Below, one piece after another: positions 28,314-38,000 of a stretch of DNA of 62,192 nucleotides (positions are counted from its first letter, which is position 1; the number at the start of each line of letters is the position of its first letter). Position numbers and translations under genes: made by a program. The notes under the pieces are model-generated. The model worked only from the letters and a program-made list of their open reading frames with translations. It did not search any database and was not told where the DNA came from. The DNA is from Desulfobacula sp. (GTDB lineage Bacteria; Desulfobacterota; Desulfobacteria; Desulfobacterales; Desulfobacteraceae): NCBI GenBank assembly GCA_013792075.1, contig VMSR01000221.1, positions 1 to 62,192 of the forward strand, read 5' to 3'.

Positions 28314-29300
28314 TCAACTGATGGCGTAAGTGTTTCTGCCTGAATTCTTGGCAAGGTACAACGCCTTGTCCGCAGATTCAATCAGTTGGGTGGGCCCAAG
28401 GTCTGAAATGGGAAGCATGGTGCTCAGGCCGAAGCTGACCGTAACATGGTCTGCCGTGGGGGAGGCAATATGGTCGATTTTCAGGGCTTCTATGCTTTTA
28501 AGCATTCGTTGGATAATTTTTACGCCGCCGGCTTCATCGGTTTCCGGAAGGATGGCGGCAAATTCCTCCCCTCCGTACCGGGCAATGGTATCCACATCCC
28601 TGAGAATGCTTTTTTCAAGTCCCTTGGCCACGCGTTTGAGGCAGTCATCCCCAACCACATGTCCGTAGGCGTCGTTAAAGGCCTTAAAATGATCAATGTC
28701 CGCAAGGATAAGGGACAAGGGTTTCTGTCTTCTGATTCCCCGCTGCCATTCCCGGGCAATGGTTTCATCAAAGAATCGTCTGTTGGGCAGGTCGGTGAGG
28801 CCATCCAGGGAGGAGAGTTGGCGCAGTTTTTCATTGGAGTCTTCAAGGGCGAGTTTCAGGGTTTCCAATTCCAGTATTTTGGCATCCAGTTCCCGGGTCT
28901 TTTCTTCCAGGAGCCGTCGTTGACGATAGAGTTCGAGAAAGATGGTGACCTTGCTTTTTAAAACATCGGGTTCCAGGGGCTTGAACAGATAATCCACAGC
29001 CCCTGATCCATATCCCAGAAAGACCTGGGATTGTTCTTTGGTGGCAGCAGTGACAAAGATAATGGGAATGTTTTTGGTTTTTTTATTTCCCCTGAGCAGA
29101 GCGGCGGTCTCATATCCATCCATGATCGGCATCTGGACATCCAGAAGAATCAGGGCAAACTCGTGGTCAAGGGTTCGTTCAAGGGCCTCATGCCCGGAGT
29201 TGGCCCGAACAACATTCAATGTCGGCGTTTCCAGCACCTGTTCAAGGGCGAGAAGGTTTTCCGGACGGTCATCAACAATCAGAATGGATATAGCTCTCAT
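28314..29300 (-). CDS. Diguanylate cyclase response regulator (REC-GGDEF)
   Basis: A 328-residue protein with an N-terminal receiver (LIVDDRPENLLAL; acceptor Asp in LILLDVQMP) joined by a coiled coil (about 125-165) to a GGDEF domain. The active-site motif is GGEEF at 243-247, and the inhibitory site RDVD lies five residues before it, so it should make c-di-GMP and be product-inhibited. It starts directly after the CheB stop and ends the operon kinase, CheR, CheB, cyclase, so the triple-receiver kinase is its likely input. Confidence 0.92.
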   Translation of the reverse strand: MRAISILIVDDRPENLLALEQVLETPTLNVVRANSGHEALERTLDHEFALILLDVQMPIMDGYETAALLRGNKKTKNIPIIFVTAATKEQSQVFLGYGSGAVDYLFKPLEPDVLKSKVTIFLELYRQRRLLEEKTRELDAKILELETLKLALEDSNEKLRQLSSLDGLTDLPNRRFFDETIAREWQRGIRRQKPLSLILADIDHFKAFNDAYGHVVGDDCLKRVAKGLEKSILRDVDTIARYGGEEFAAILPETDEAGGVKIIQRMLKSIEALKIDHIASPTADHVTVSFGLSTMLPISDLGPTQLIESADKALYLAKNSGRNTYAIS

Positions 29301-29894
29301 TTAAGTTTCCTTCTCCGTTATCTGATTGATATACGGTGCAATCTCTTTCAAATCAAGTATTTTATCTACCCCGGCCTGGTTTATGGCAGACAAGGGCATG
29401 ATGTTTACTTGTGCAGATTCCGGGGACTGGGCAATCACAAGGCCCTTGAGTTCCCTGATCCGCTGGATTCCCTTTGTTCCGTCGGAATTGGATCCCGTGA
29501 GAATGATGCCGATCAGTCGGTCCGCATAGGCGTCTGCTGCTGTTTCAAACAAGACATCAATGGCGGGCCTTGAATATTGAACCCGTTCCGCCGTGGACAG
29601 GGCAATGGTTTTATCCTGCTCCACCATCAAATGATAATTGGCCGGAGCAAAATAAATGGTATTGTCCATGATGGGTTCCTTGTCTTCAGCCTCTTTTACA
29701 CAAAGGGAACAAATACGATTAAAATGGGTGGCCAGAAAATCATCGGAATCCGGGCTCAAATGCTGAACAACGATAACGGGCAAGGCTAGGAACTTCGAAA
29801 GATTGGGTAAGATGGCGGTCAGGGCAGCCAGTCCTCCTGCGGATGCGCCTATGACAATGGCTTCATATTTTTTTTTTATGGGTGTCTCTTTCAT
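29301..29894 (-). CDS. CheB-type methylesterase domain protein, stand-alone
   Basis: A 197-residue CheB catalytic domain without the receiver that controls classic CheB. The triad is Ser18 (GASAGG), His45 (VVQHL) and Asp138 (TGSNSDGTKG). CheB removes methyl groups from, and deamidates, chemoreceptors. No chemoreceptor gene is near, so the target may be the co-encoded kinase or a distant receptor. It overlaps cheR by 4 nt and abuts the diguanylate cyclase. Confidence 0.9.
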   Translation of the reverse strand: MKETPIKKKYEAIVIGASAGGLAALTAILPNLSKFLALPVIVVQHLSPDSDDFLATHFNRICSLCVKEAEDKEPIMDNTIYFAPANYHLMVEQDKTIALSTAERVQYSRPAIDVLFETAADAYADRLIGIILTGSNSDGTKGIQRIRELKGLVIAQSPESAQVNIMPLSAINQAGVDKILDLKEIAPYINQITEKET

Positions 29895-30739
29895 GGCAGT
29901 CGTTTTTTTCTGTAAATTTTTTCCCGGTCGGCAATGGGTTCAAATTTGTCTTCCATGTCCGTGAACTTGAGACTTTCCTTGGACCCCAGACACAGGTAGC
30001 CGCCGGGGCAGAGACTGTCGTAAAATAGTTTTAACACCCGGTTTTGCAATTGCCGGTTAAAATAAATCAGCACGTTTCTGCAGAAGATCAGGTTCATTTC
30101 TCCGAACACGCCGTCTGTAACCAGGTTGTGGGATGAAAACAATACTTTTTCCTTCAGGGATTGCCGGAGAATGACATTGTCATAGTCAGCGGTATAATAA
30201 TCGGAAAAATCATTTTTTCCACCGGACTGCTGGTAATTGCCCGTATAGGTTTTCATCACCTCAAGGGGATAGATACCCTTTTTGGCCTTATCTAAAATGA
30301 GCTCGTTAAAATCCGTGGCATAGATTTGGGACCGATGCTTCATGCCTTCCTCTTCCAGGAGAATGGAAATGGAATAGACTTCCTGGCCTGCTGAACAGCC
30401 GGCATGCCATACTTTAATAAAGGAGTAGGTTTTTAAACGGGGAATAAGCTCCCGCCGGATTTTTTTGTAAACCATCGGGTCCCTGAACATTTCTGTAATG
30501 TTTATGGACAAATCCAGAAGCAGGGAATTGAAGAAATCTTCATCATAAATGATCCTGTGCATCATCTGTGCGTAATTGCTCATATTGCTGATGTTCAAGC
30601 GGTGATGAAGCCGCCGTTTGGTGTGGGCACTGGCATAATCTTTGAAATTATACCCGTATTTTTGATGGATGGCTTCCAGGAGCATCTGGATTTCCAGGCG
30701 CTCATTTTCCAGGGTTTTATTTTTGAGATCACCGGTCAT
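29891..30739 (-). CDS. CheR-type protein-glutamate methyltransferase
   Basis: A 282-residue CheR. It has an N-terminal helical domain (RRLHHRLNISNMSNYAQMMH) and a SAM-binding domain with VWHAGCSAGQEVYSISILL, IYATDFNELIL, MNLIFCRNVLIYFN and GGYLCLGSKESL. It would methylate glutamates of a receptor-like partner. The start at 30739 gives a 4-nt ATGA overlap with the kinase stop; an ATG at 30751 is also possible. It is coupled on its other side to CheB. Confidence 0.91.
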   Translation of the reverse strand: MTGDLKNKTLENERLEIQMLLEAIHQKYGYNFKDYASAHTKRRLHHRLNISNMSNYAQMMHRIIYDEDFFNSLLLDLSINITEMFRDPMVYKKIRRELIPRLKTYSFIKVWHAGCSAGQEVYSISILLEEEGMKHRSQIYATDFNELILDKAKKGIYPLEVMKTYTGNYQQSGGKNDFSDYYTADYDNVILRQSLKEKVLFSSHNLVTDGVFGEMNLIFCRNVLIYFNRQLQNRVLKLFYDSLCPGGYLCLGSKESLKFTDMEDKFEPIADREKIYRKKRLP

Positions 30740-33700
30740 GCGTATAACCATACCCTGAGCATGGAGATAAGTTTGTCGGGATCCACGGGTTTTGCAAGAT
30801 AGTCATTGGCCCCGGCTTCAATACATTTATTCCGGTCCCCTTTCATGGCCTTGGCCGTCAGGGCGATGATGGGCAATTTTTTTTGGGTTTTCCGTATCTC
30901 CTTGATGGCCTCATATCCGTCCATTTTGGGCATCATGATGTCCATGAGCACAAGATCGATCTCTTTGTGTTCCTTGGCCTTTTTCACCCCTTCTATGCCG
31001 TCCCTGGCGATGAGGACGGTCATGTTTTTTTCTTCCAGCACAGAAGAGAGGGCAAAGACATTTCTCATGTCGTCATCCACCAGGAGGATGGTTTTTTCAC
31101 TCAAAACAGCCCCCTTGTCATGGACCATTTTAAGAATTTTTTGTTTTTCGACAGGCAGATTCGCCTCCACCCGGTGGAGGAAAAGGGCAGACTCCTCCAA
31201 CAGGCGCTCGGGTGATTTGACCCCTTTGATGATAATACTTTCCGTGTATTTTCGCAGTTTTTTATCTTCATCCAGGGTCAGGTCCCGGCCGGTATAGACA
31301 ATGACCGGTATCTTGGAACAGGTTTTGTGGCGGCGGATTTTTTCCAGAAGCTCAAATCCGGACATATCTTCCAGGCCAAGATCCAGGATCATGCAGTCAT
31401 AGCGGTGACTTGTCAGCGCTTCATAGGCCTGGACCCCTGTGGAGACCATGGTGGTTTCAACATCCCCGTTGCCGATCAATTCCTTGATACTTTTACGCTG
31501 GAGGGAGTCATCCTCCACCACCAGCAGTTTTCTCACCGGGTGGGTGAGAATATTTTCAATCTTGGAAAAGGTTTCTTCCACCTTTTCCAGGGTCACGGGT
31601 TTGGTTAAAAATCCCAGAGCCCCCATGCGCATGGCAGAAAGAGAGCTGTCTGCCGCTGACATGAAATGGACGGGAATATGGCGCAGTTGTGGGTTTTTTT
31701 TCAGCCGTTCCAGCACGGTCCACCCGTCAATCCCGGGCAGGCCGATGTCCAGCATGATGGCGCTGGGTTTATAGTAATCGGCAAAATGGAGCCCGGATTC
31801 GCCGTCATCGGCAATGATACACTTAAAGCCCCGTTCCCGGGCAAAATCCCGCATGATTTTGGCGGAAACAGGATCATCCTCAATGATTAAAAGGCTTTTG
31901 TCTCCGGTTGATACCAGTTTTCTGTCATCCCGGACGGAGGCGTTTTGGATCATTGGGGCAGGTTTTGCAACCGGACCGTTTACGGCCTGTTTGTCAGGGG
32001 GGAGACTTTCCTTGTTCTCGGCAATCCCGGCCAGGGCTTTTTTTGGAGGGGGGGGGGCGGGTTCGGCTGACGGGGAATGGCGCTCCGGGATGACAAGGGT
32101 AAAGGTGCTGCCTTTGGCCTCTTTGCTTTCAAGATGGATAAATCCCCCCAGCAATTTGGCCAGTTCCCGGGAAATGGAAAGGCCAAGTCCTGTGCCCCCA
32201 TATTTTCGGCTGGTGCTGCCGTCTGCCTGTTGAAAGGCTTCAAAGATAACGGCCTGCTGTTCTTTGGGTATCCCGATGCCTTCATCTTTAACGGCAAGTG
32301 CGATTGATGTCTCAGGCGTTAGGGCCGTGCCCGTTAAAAGAGAGGGTAAGGGCCGTGCAATGGTGAGGCTGACCTGACCCTGTTTGGTAAACTTAAAGGC
32401 ATTGGTTAGAAGGTTCCGCAATATCTGCTGCAACCGCAAAGGGTCTGTGTAAATGGTATCGACCATGTCTTTTTCAGTGATAATATCAAAACCGATTCCC
32501 TTTTCCCGGGCAAGATCCGTAAACATCCGGGTTACGTCATCCATAAGGCGTTGAACACCCAGATCTTCGGGTATCAGTTCTATTTTCCCCGCTTCCACCT
32601 TTGACAGATCCAGTATTTCATTGATCAGGGTAAGCAGGTCTTCTCCGCTGGAATGAATGGCCTTGGCCGATTCTATCTGTTTTTCGGTGAGGTTCTGGTT
32701 TTTGTTTGTGCCCAGCAGCTGGGACAGGATCAGGATGGAATTTAAAGGTGTCCGAAGTTCGTGGGACATGTTGGCTAAAAATTCCGATTTATACTTGCTG
32801 GCAATTTCAAGCTCTGCCGCTTTGGTCTGGATATCTTCCTGGGCATCGACCAGAGCGACATTCTTTTTTTCGATGGCCTTTTTCTGCTCTTCTAAGTTTC
32901 GGGTCTGTTCTTCCAGTTCTTCATTGGTGACCCGCAGCTCTTCCTGCTGGGCCTGGAGTTCTGTTTCCGACTCTTTGAGTGCCCGGGCCTGTTCTTCCAG
33001 TTCTTCATTGGTGACCCGCAGTTCCTCCTGCTGTGACTTGAGTTCTGCTTCAGATTCTTTCAAGGCCTGGGTCTGTTTTTCAAGGGTTTGGTTTTTGGCC
33101 AGCAATTCCTGCTGGTGCTGCTGGGCCTCTTCCAGAAGATGTTTGATGGTTCGGCGGGACTTTGCGGTGTTCATGAGAATGGCGGTGTTTTTAATGTTCT
33201 GGTCAATGAATTGTTTTTCAAGATCTGTAAATTGGGTAAGGGATCCCAGCAGCAGAACGCCGATCAGTTCCTTTTCAAAGGGAATGGGAACAATGATGTA
33301 GGAGGCGGCAGGTTTTTGGCCGGCCCCGTAGTGAATCATGGGCCCCTCTTCCCCAACATCGTTGAAGATGATAATTTCCTGTTCCAGGGCGGCCTGGCCT
33401 ACCATGCCTTCTCCCAGTTTGATGGTATTGAAGTTGCCCTTCCGGTCTGAAAAAGCATAACTGGCATATAATTTTAATACCCCTGCATCATTGCGGTACA
33501 AGGCCCCCAGGTGGGCGCCCAGGTGTTTGGCCATAAAGGTGACAAATTTTCGGCCCAGTTGTTGTTCGCTCAGTTCCCCCCGCAGGGCATTATCCAGGCC
33601 TTCTTTTCCTGTTTTAAGCCAGTCTTGCTCCCGGAGGGTTCTGGCCATGTGGTTCAATGCCCAGGCCAGTTTCCCCAGTTCATCCCGTTGATTCAATTTA

Positions 33701-34830
33701 AGGGTTTTGTCAAATTCCCCGTTGGCAATGGCCTGGGCAAACTTCACATCTTCGATAATGGGGCGGGTGATGGTTCGGGATAAAAAAAACGCCCCGGCCC
33801 CAATGAGGGTCACCAGGAGAATGGAAAGAAACAGGGTTTTGAGCAGAATATTTCGGACAGGTGCTTCCACCTCATACTGGTCGATTTCGGAAATTAAAAA
33901 CCAGTTCATTCCGGTGATGTCCAATTTGTTGTAGGAAACCAATACCTTTTTGCCCGCACTGTCAACATAGGCGCCCCTGCCGCCCGCTGCCCCTTTTTTC
34001 ACGGCGTCTTTCCAATACTCCAGGGTTTTTTCCAGAGAAAACCCAATCACAAATTTGCCGTCTCCCATGGTTTGAAGATCGCTTCTCAGCTCAAACCGAT
34101 CTTGGTTTGCATCCCAGCCGAGCAGGTATGACTCGCCTGTTTCTCCCATGCCCTTGCGGGATTCCATGATGTCCCGGATAAAGTTCGGGGTGACCTGGAC
34201 AATGACGGCCGCCAGCAATTGGCCGCTGGCATCTTTTACCGGCTGACCGAAAAAGGCGGTTTCCACCCCATTGGCCGGAGCATAGGGCTCAAAATCAATG
34301 ATGACCCCTTCCCCTGTCGCCAAAATTGTTTTCCATGCACGGGCCAGGCCACTCCCGGCGTAAGTGGTCTGGTTAAGATCGTGTCCCATGTTCTGGAAAT
34401 TTTCATTGGAAAACAGAATAAGGCCCTTATTTGCCTCAACAATCTTGATGTCCTGGCAGCCATAGGAAGCAACAAAGCGTTTCAGGGTCTCGGCATAGGC
34501 ACTCTCAAGCACCTTGTAGTTTTTGGTCTCAAAAATATGGGACTGGGTTCTCAGGTTCTGGTATTCGATGAGTTTTTGGCTGAATTCCCGGATCTGGTCG
34601 CTTTTGGCCAGCATTTGCAATTCAGTGGAGCGTTGCTTGAAAACCGACTCCAGCTGACCGGTCCGGATGGTCTGGACCGCGTCCAGCTGTCCAAAAGACT
34701 TTTCCATCATTGCAGTGGCGGCAAGCTGACTGCCGTAATATCCGGCGATTAAAAGGGGCAAAATTCCGGTCAAAACAAATAAGAAGATCAATTTGGGACG
34801 CATTTTCAGGTCAGCCAGTTTAAATGTCAT
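30736..34830 (-). CDS. Hybrid histidine kinase with dCache, HAMP, GAF and three receivers
   Basis: A 1364-residue membrane sensor. A membrane helix (IFLFVLTGILPLLIAGYYG) and a periplasmic dCache-like domain (about 35-335) are followed by a second helix (LFLSILLVTLIGAGAFFL), HAMP and a GAF domain (about 420-565). A long coiled coil comes next, with a repeated ESE-EEL-VTNEELEEQ pattern. Then come the kinase core with His690 in MSHELRTPL and an ATPase domain (DEGIGIP, GTGLGLSIS). Three receivers have acceptors Asp1028 (IMLDIGLPG), Asp1150 (ILDLGLEDM) and Asp1297 (LMDIMMPKMDG). CheR, CheB and a diguanylate cyclase follow in the same transcript, so outputs probably include c-di-GMP. Confidence 0.92.
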   Translation of the reverse strand: MTFKLADLKMRPKLIFLFVLTGILPLLIAGYYGSQLAATAMMEKSFGQLDAVQTIRTGQLESVFKQRSTELQMLAKSDQIREFSQKLIEYQNLRTQSHIFETKNYKVLESAYAETLKRFVASYGCQDIKIVEANKGLILFSNENFQNMGHDLNQTTYAGSGLARAWKTILATGEGVIIDFEPYAPANGVETAFFGQPVKDASGQLLAAVIVQVTPNFIRDIMESRKGMGETGESYLLGWDANQDRFELRSDLQTMGDGKFVIGFSLEKTLEYWKDAVKKGAAGGRGAYVDSAGKKVLVSYNKLDITGMNWFLISEIDQYEVEAPVRNILLKTLFLSILLVTLIGAGAFFLSRTITRPIIEDVKFAQAIANGEFDKTLKLNQRDELGKLAWALNHMARTLREQDWLKTGKEGLDNALRGELSEQQLGRKFVTFMAKHLGAHLGALYRNDAGVLKLYASYAFSDRKGNFNTIKLGEGMVGQAALEQEIIIFNDVGEEGPMIHYGAGQKPAASYIIVPIPFEKELIGVLLLGSLTQFTDLEKQFIDQNIKNTAILMNTAKSRRTIKHLLEEAQQHQQELLAKNQTLEKQTQALKESEAELKSQQEELRVTNEELEEQARALKESETELQAQQEELRVTNEELEEQTRNLEEQKKAIEKKNVALVDAQEDIQTKAAELEIASKYKSEFLANMSHELRTPLNSILILSQLLGTNKNQNLTEKQIESAKAIHSSGEDLLTLINEILDLSKVEAGKIELIPEDLGVQRLMDDVTRMFTDLAREKGIGFDIITEKDMVDTIYTDPLRLQQILRNLLTNAFKFTKQGQVSLTIARPLPSLLTGTALTPETSIALAVKDEGIGIPKEQQAVIFEAFQQADGSTSRKYGGTGLGLSISRELAKLLGGFIHLESKEAKGSTFTLVIPERHSPSAEPAPPPPKKALAGIAENKESLPPDKQAVNGPVAKPAPMIQNASVRDDRKLVSTGDKSLLIIEDDPVSAKIMRDFARERGFKCIIADDGESGLHFADYYKPSAIMLDIGLPGIDGWTVLERLKKNPQLRHIPVHFMSAADSSLSAMRMGALGFLTKPVTLEKVEETFSKIENILTHPVRKLLVVEDDSLQRKSIKELIGNGDVETTMVSTGVQAYEALTSHRYDCMILDLGLEDMSGFELLEKIRRHKTCSKIPVIVYTGRDLTLDEDKKLRKYTESIIIKGVKSPERLLEESALFLHRVEANLPVEKQKILKMVHDKGAVLSEKTILLVDDDMRNVFALSSVLEEKNMTVLIARDGIEGVKKAKEHKEIDLVLMDIMMPKMDGYEAIKEIRKTQKKLPIIALTAKAMKGDRNKCIEAGANDYLAKPVDPDKLISMLRVWLYA

Positions 34831-35076
34831 TCGCTCATCCTTAAACTATGTGTATATATGGAGGCGTGCGAATTAAAAGGCTGCCCGGCTCCACAAGCGT
34901 GATTCATTTCTCTGCAAACAAAATCCTGCCGGTCACGATATCATAAACCTTAAAAGAAATACACGATATTTAAGGCCTTAATTTTCCATAAAGTCCGTTG
35001 AAAAAAAAGGAAAAAATGATACACTGCCTGCAGGTTATACTTTTTTTAAGATTCCGAGAACAAAGAAAGGATGGTT

Positions 35077-38000
35077 GTGAAATCAAAAGCCCTTGAAGTC
35101 AATCTTTCCGGCACCAGAGCCGATGTTATCATTGATGAAAAATATCAATTGCTGCTGGATATCTTTGACGGGTATGTGGGTATTTTAAGCCGCCTGGAAA
35201 TATTTCTAAAGGAATTGTCCCACCCCTACCGGAACTGGGGGTTTATTGTCAGTGAAGCCCGGCACTTTACCCTCCATTATTTTTATCTTTACAAACCCCA
35301 CCCGGACGGCAGAAAGGCCCTGGAGCTATTTGCCGATATTTTCATCACCGCCTTTGAATCCCGGTCGGACGAGGAGATCCGGGCGGCTGCCGTGGATAAC
35401 CTGATGTTGGTGCTCCACCACATTGCAAAGGAATCCGGCGATGAGATGTCTCGTTTTTTCCCGGTGATGGAAAAAGAAGTTTTAAGGATTTATTCCTATG
35501 AGGATAAGGATTTTCATTTTTTTGTCAGTTCTTATTATCAGCCGGACCGCCTGGCCCAGGTGCTTCTGGAGAACCTGGAGACAAACAGAAAAACAAACAA
35601 TGACGGGACTGTTTTTCTGGCCCTGAACCGTCTGCTGGTCAAGTTTTATACCGCCTCATTCGCCTTTTGGCTGTCCCAGGACGACCCGGTCGAATGGATG
35701 CGGGAAAACATTGATGAATGGAGACTCAATGAAAGCATTATAGAAATTTTGGACGCCGTTTCCCATTCCCGGCTGGGCTCCTGGCAGGCCCGCCTTGAAG
35801 ATCTTGTCCAAACCCATGACCTGGGATCTTCTGATACCACGGCCCAGCTCATCCGATTGACCGGGTACAGGGATTTTGTCAAACAGTTTAAGGAGGTTCC
35901 CCGCAAGATTCTGGACCACTCCCAGGGCAAGACCTATGGCAAGTACTTCAAGCTCACCTTTCTGTTTTATATTATCCATTCTCCCGGGCTTGCCATGATT
36001 CATCGGGAGGCCTTGGGAGAGATTCACAGGACCCTGATTCATTTGATCGGAGACCGTGGGTTTAAAAAGGATATCCGGATTGTGGACCAGACCTTTTCCC
36101 TGCTCAAGGAACATAAGGGGCGGTATCCGGGCACGGTATTGGAGTGTATCCACAAGATCGGCGATGCCGTATACAAAACCGATGAAATGGAATTGATCAA
36201 CCATTTTATTGACAGGGCCGTGGACCACGGGTTCCAGTTTCCCATGATCCGGGGTACGGGTGAAGACTGGCAGATCCAGGGCAACAATGCCCATGTGAAA
36301 AATATCCGGGTTTTTCTGAGCCTTATCGGCCAGCAGCCCAAAAAATCCAAACGTCTGTTGTCCGCCCTGATTATTTCCCTGTCCATCGGCGGGGTGTTTA
36401 TCCGGGACACCGACCTTTTTCCCAGGGATATCACCCGGTTTCTCAATTCGGAAATTGGTCCGGTGTATAACCTGGTCAAGCAATTGGCAAGGCTATTGCC
36501 GGCTTTTTTTAATGAAATCGGTGCCGAAGGCGAGCTTCGGGACATCTCCACCCAGCTGGACGAATCCTGTTTCCGACGGGACCGCCTGGTTCATTTCCTA
36601 AGAAAGCAGTGCCATGTGGAAAGTTCCAGCCGGATTGTGGAATTCATTCAGCAGGTGATGATCTTCTGGAAAACCCGGGATAAAACCCCCCTTGCGCCCT
36701 TTGTTCCTCCGTCCATTTATGGGGATATCCGTTCTGTCGGCCGGTTTATTGACGGACCGGGCAAAATTCTTTTGTCCCTTGAATCCAAGGGTCTGGTCCA
36801 GCCGGAAGACTATCTGATGTACAGGCAGGAGGCCCTGGACAAACTTGTCGACGAGGTTGAGGGGGTTAAGGACCTGGATCGGTTGCGGGTAAAGCTCATG
36901 TCCCGGTTTTACCGGTTGCTCAACGAAAAATACGGCATTGATAACCTGGGATTGAAAGACTATCTGGCCACCTTCAAAGCAGAGGACCTGCCCGATCCCC
37001 AGCGCCTTATGGCCGCCCTTGAAGAAAAGGACCTGGAAACCAAGATTGAGTTTTTGTTGAACTATATGCTCCAGCTCAAGGAGATCATCCTTTCTGACAA
37101 GACCTTTGCGGTGAATGAAGCCATTTATCACAAACGGCATTTTGCCGTGGATATTCCGTCCATGTATGGACGTTACAATGAAGCAAAGTTTGATGCCCTG
37201 GGACTGACCCTGCGCATTGAGAGCATTGTCAATGTCTTGTTTGAAGACCTGATCAACGGGATCGATCTTCGCCTGATTACCAAGCCCACCTTTGTAAGGA
37301 TTTTCAGTATCCTGATGCTGTTTCGCAAGGCATTGAGCCTGGACGGCATTGTGTCCAACAAACTGGATACCCAGCTTGAATTTTTAAAGTATAGTGTGAA
37401 TATTACCACCTGTTCTTTTACCCAGTATCTGGATATTTTCAAGGGGTTTATCCGGGCGGTGGCCGATGCGGTCAGTGATCATTTTAACACCATCCATTCC
37501 GGAAACCTGGTCCACATGGAATCCCGGATCGGAAAAGACCAGATCCTTTCCAAATATCTGCCCGGAGCCTATGCAGAAAACAGCACGGACCTGGACGCCA
37601 AGATGGCTGAAAAGCTGGACCAGCGAGTGGCGGATATTTTTTTCAGGGACAGGATTGCCACCTCCCTGGGGCTGCAGCAGCTGGATGTCTTCTTAAACCG
37701 GATTCTGCACACCCTGTTCCGGCAGTCTGAAAAGCTTTCCCAGGATGAGCTTTCTGCCCTGCTCAATTATGATCCCAAATGCTCGGTCACCAATATTGAG
37801 GATGATGAGCGCATCAGCAACAATATTATTTATCTTGGCAATAAGGGATGGAACCTGATCAAGCTCAAGCACCTGGGAATTGAGATTCCCAACGGGTTTA
37901 TCATTACCACCGAGGTTTTCAAGTGCCTGGACCTGATCAACAAGTACGCGCCTGCTGCGGTGAATTTTAAGCAGCATGTGACCGCCATGCTCGCCCGCCT

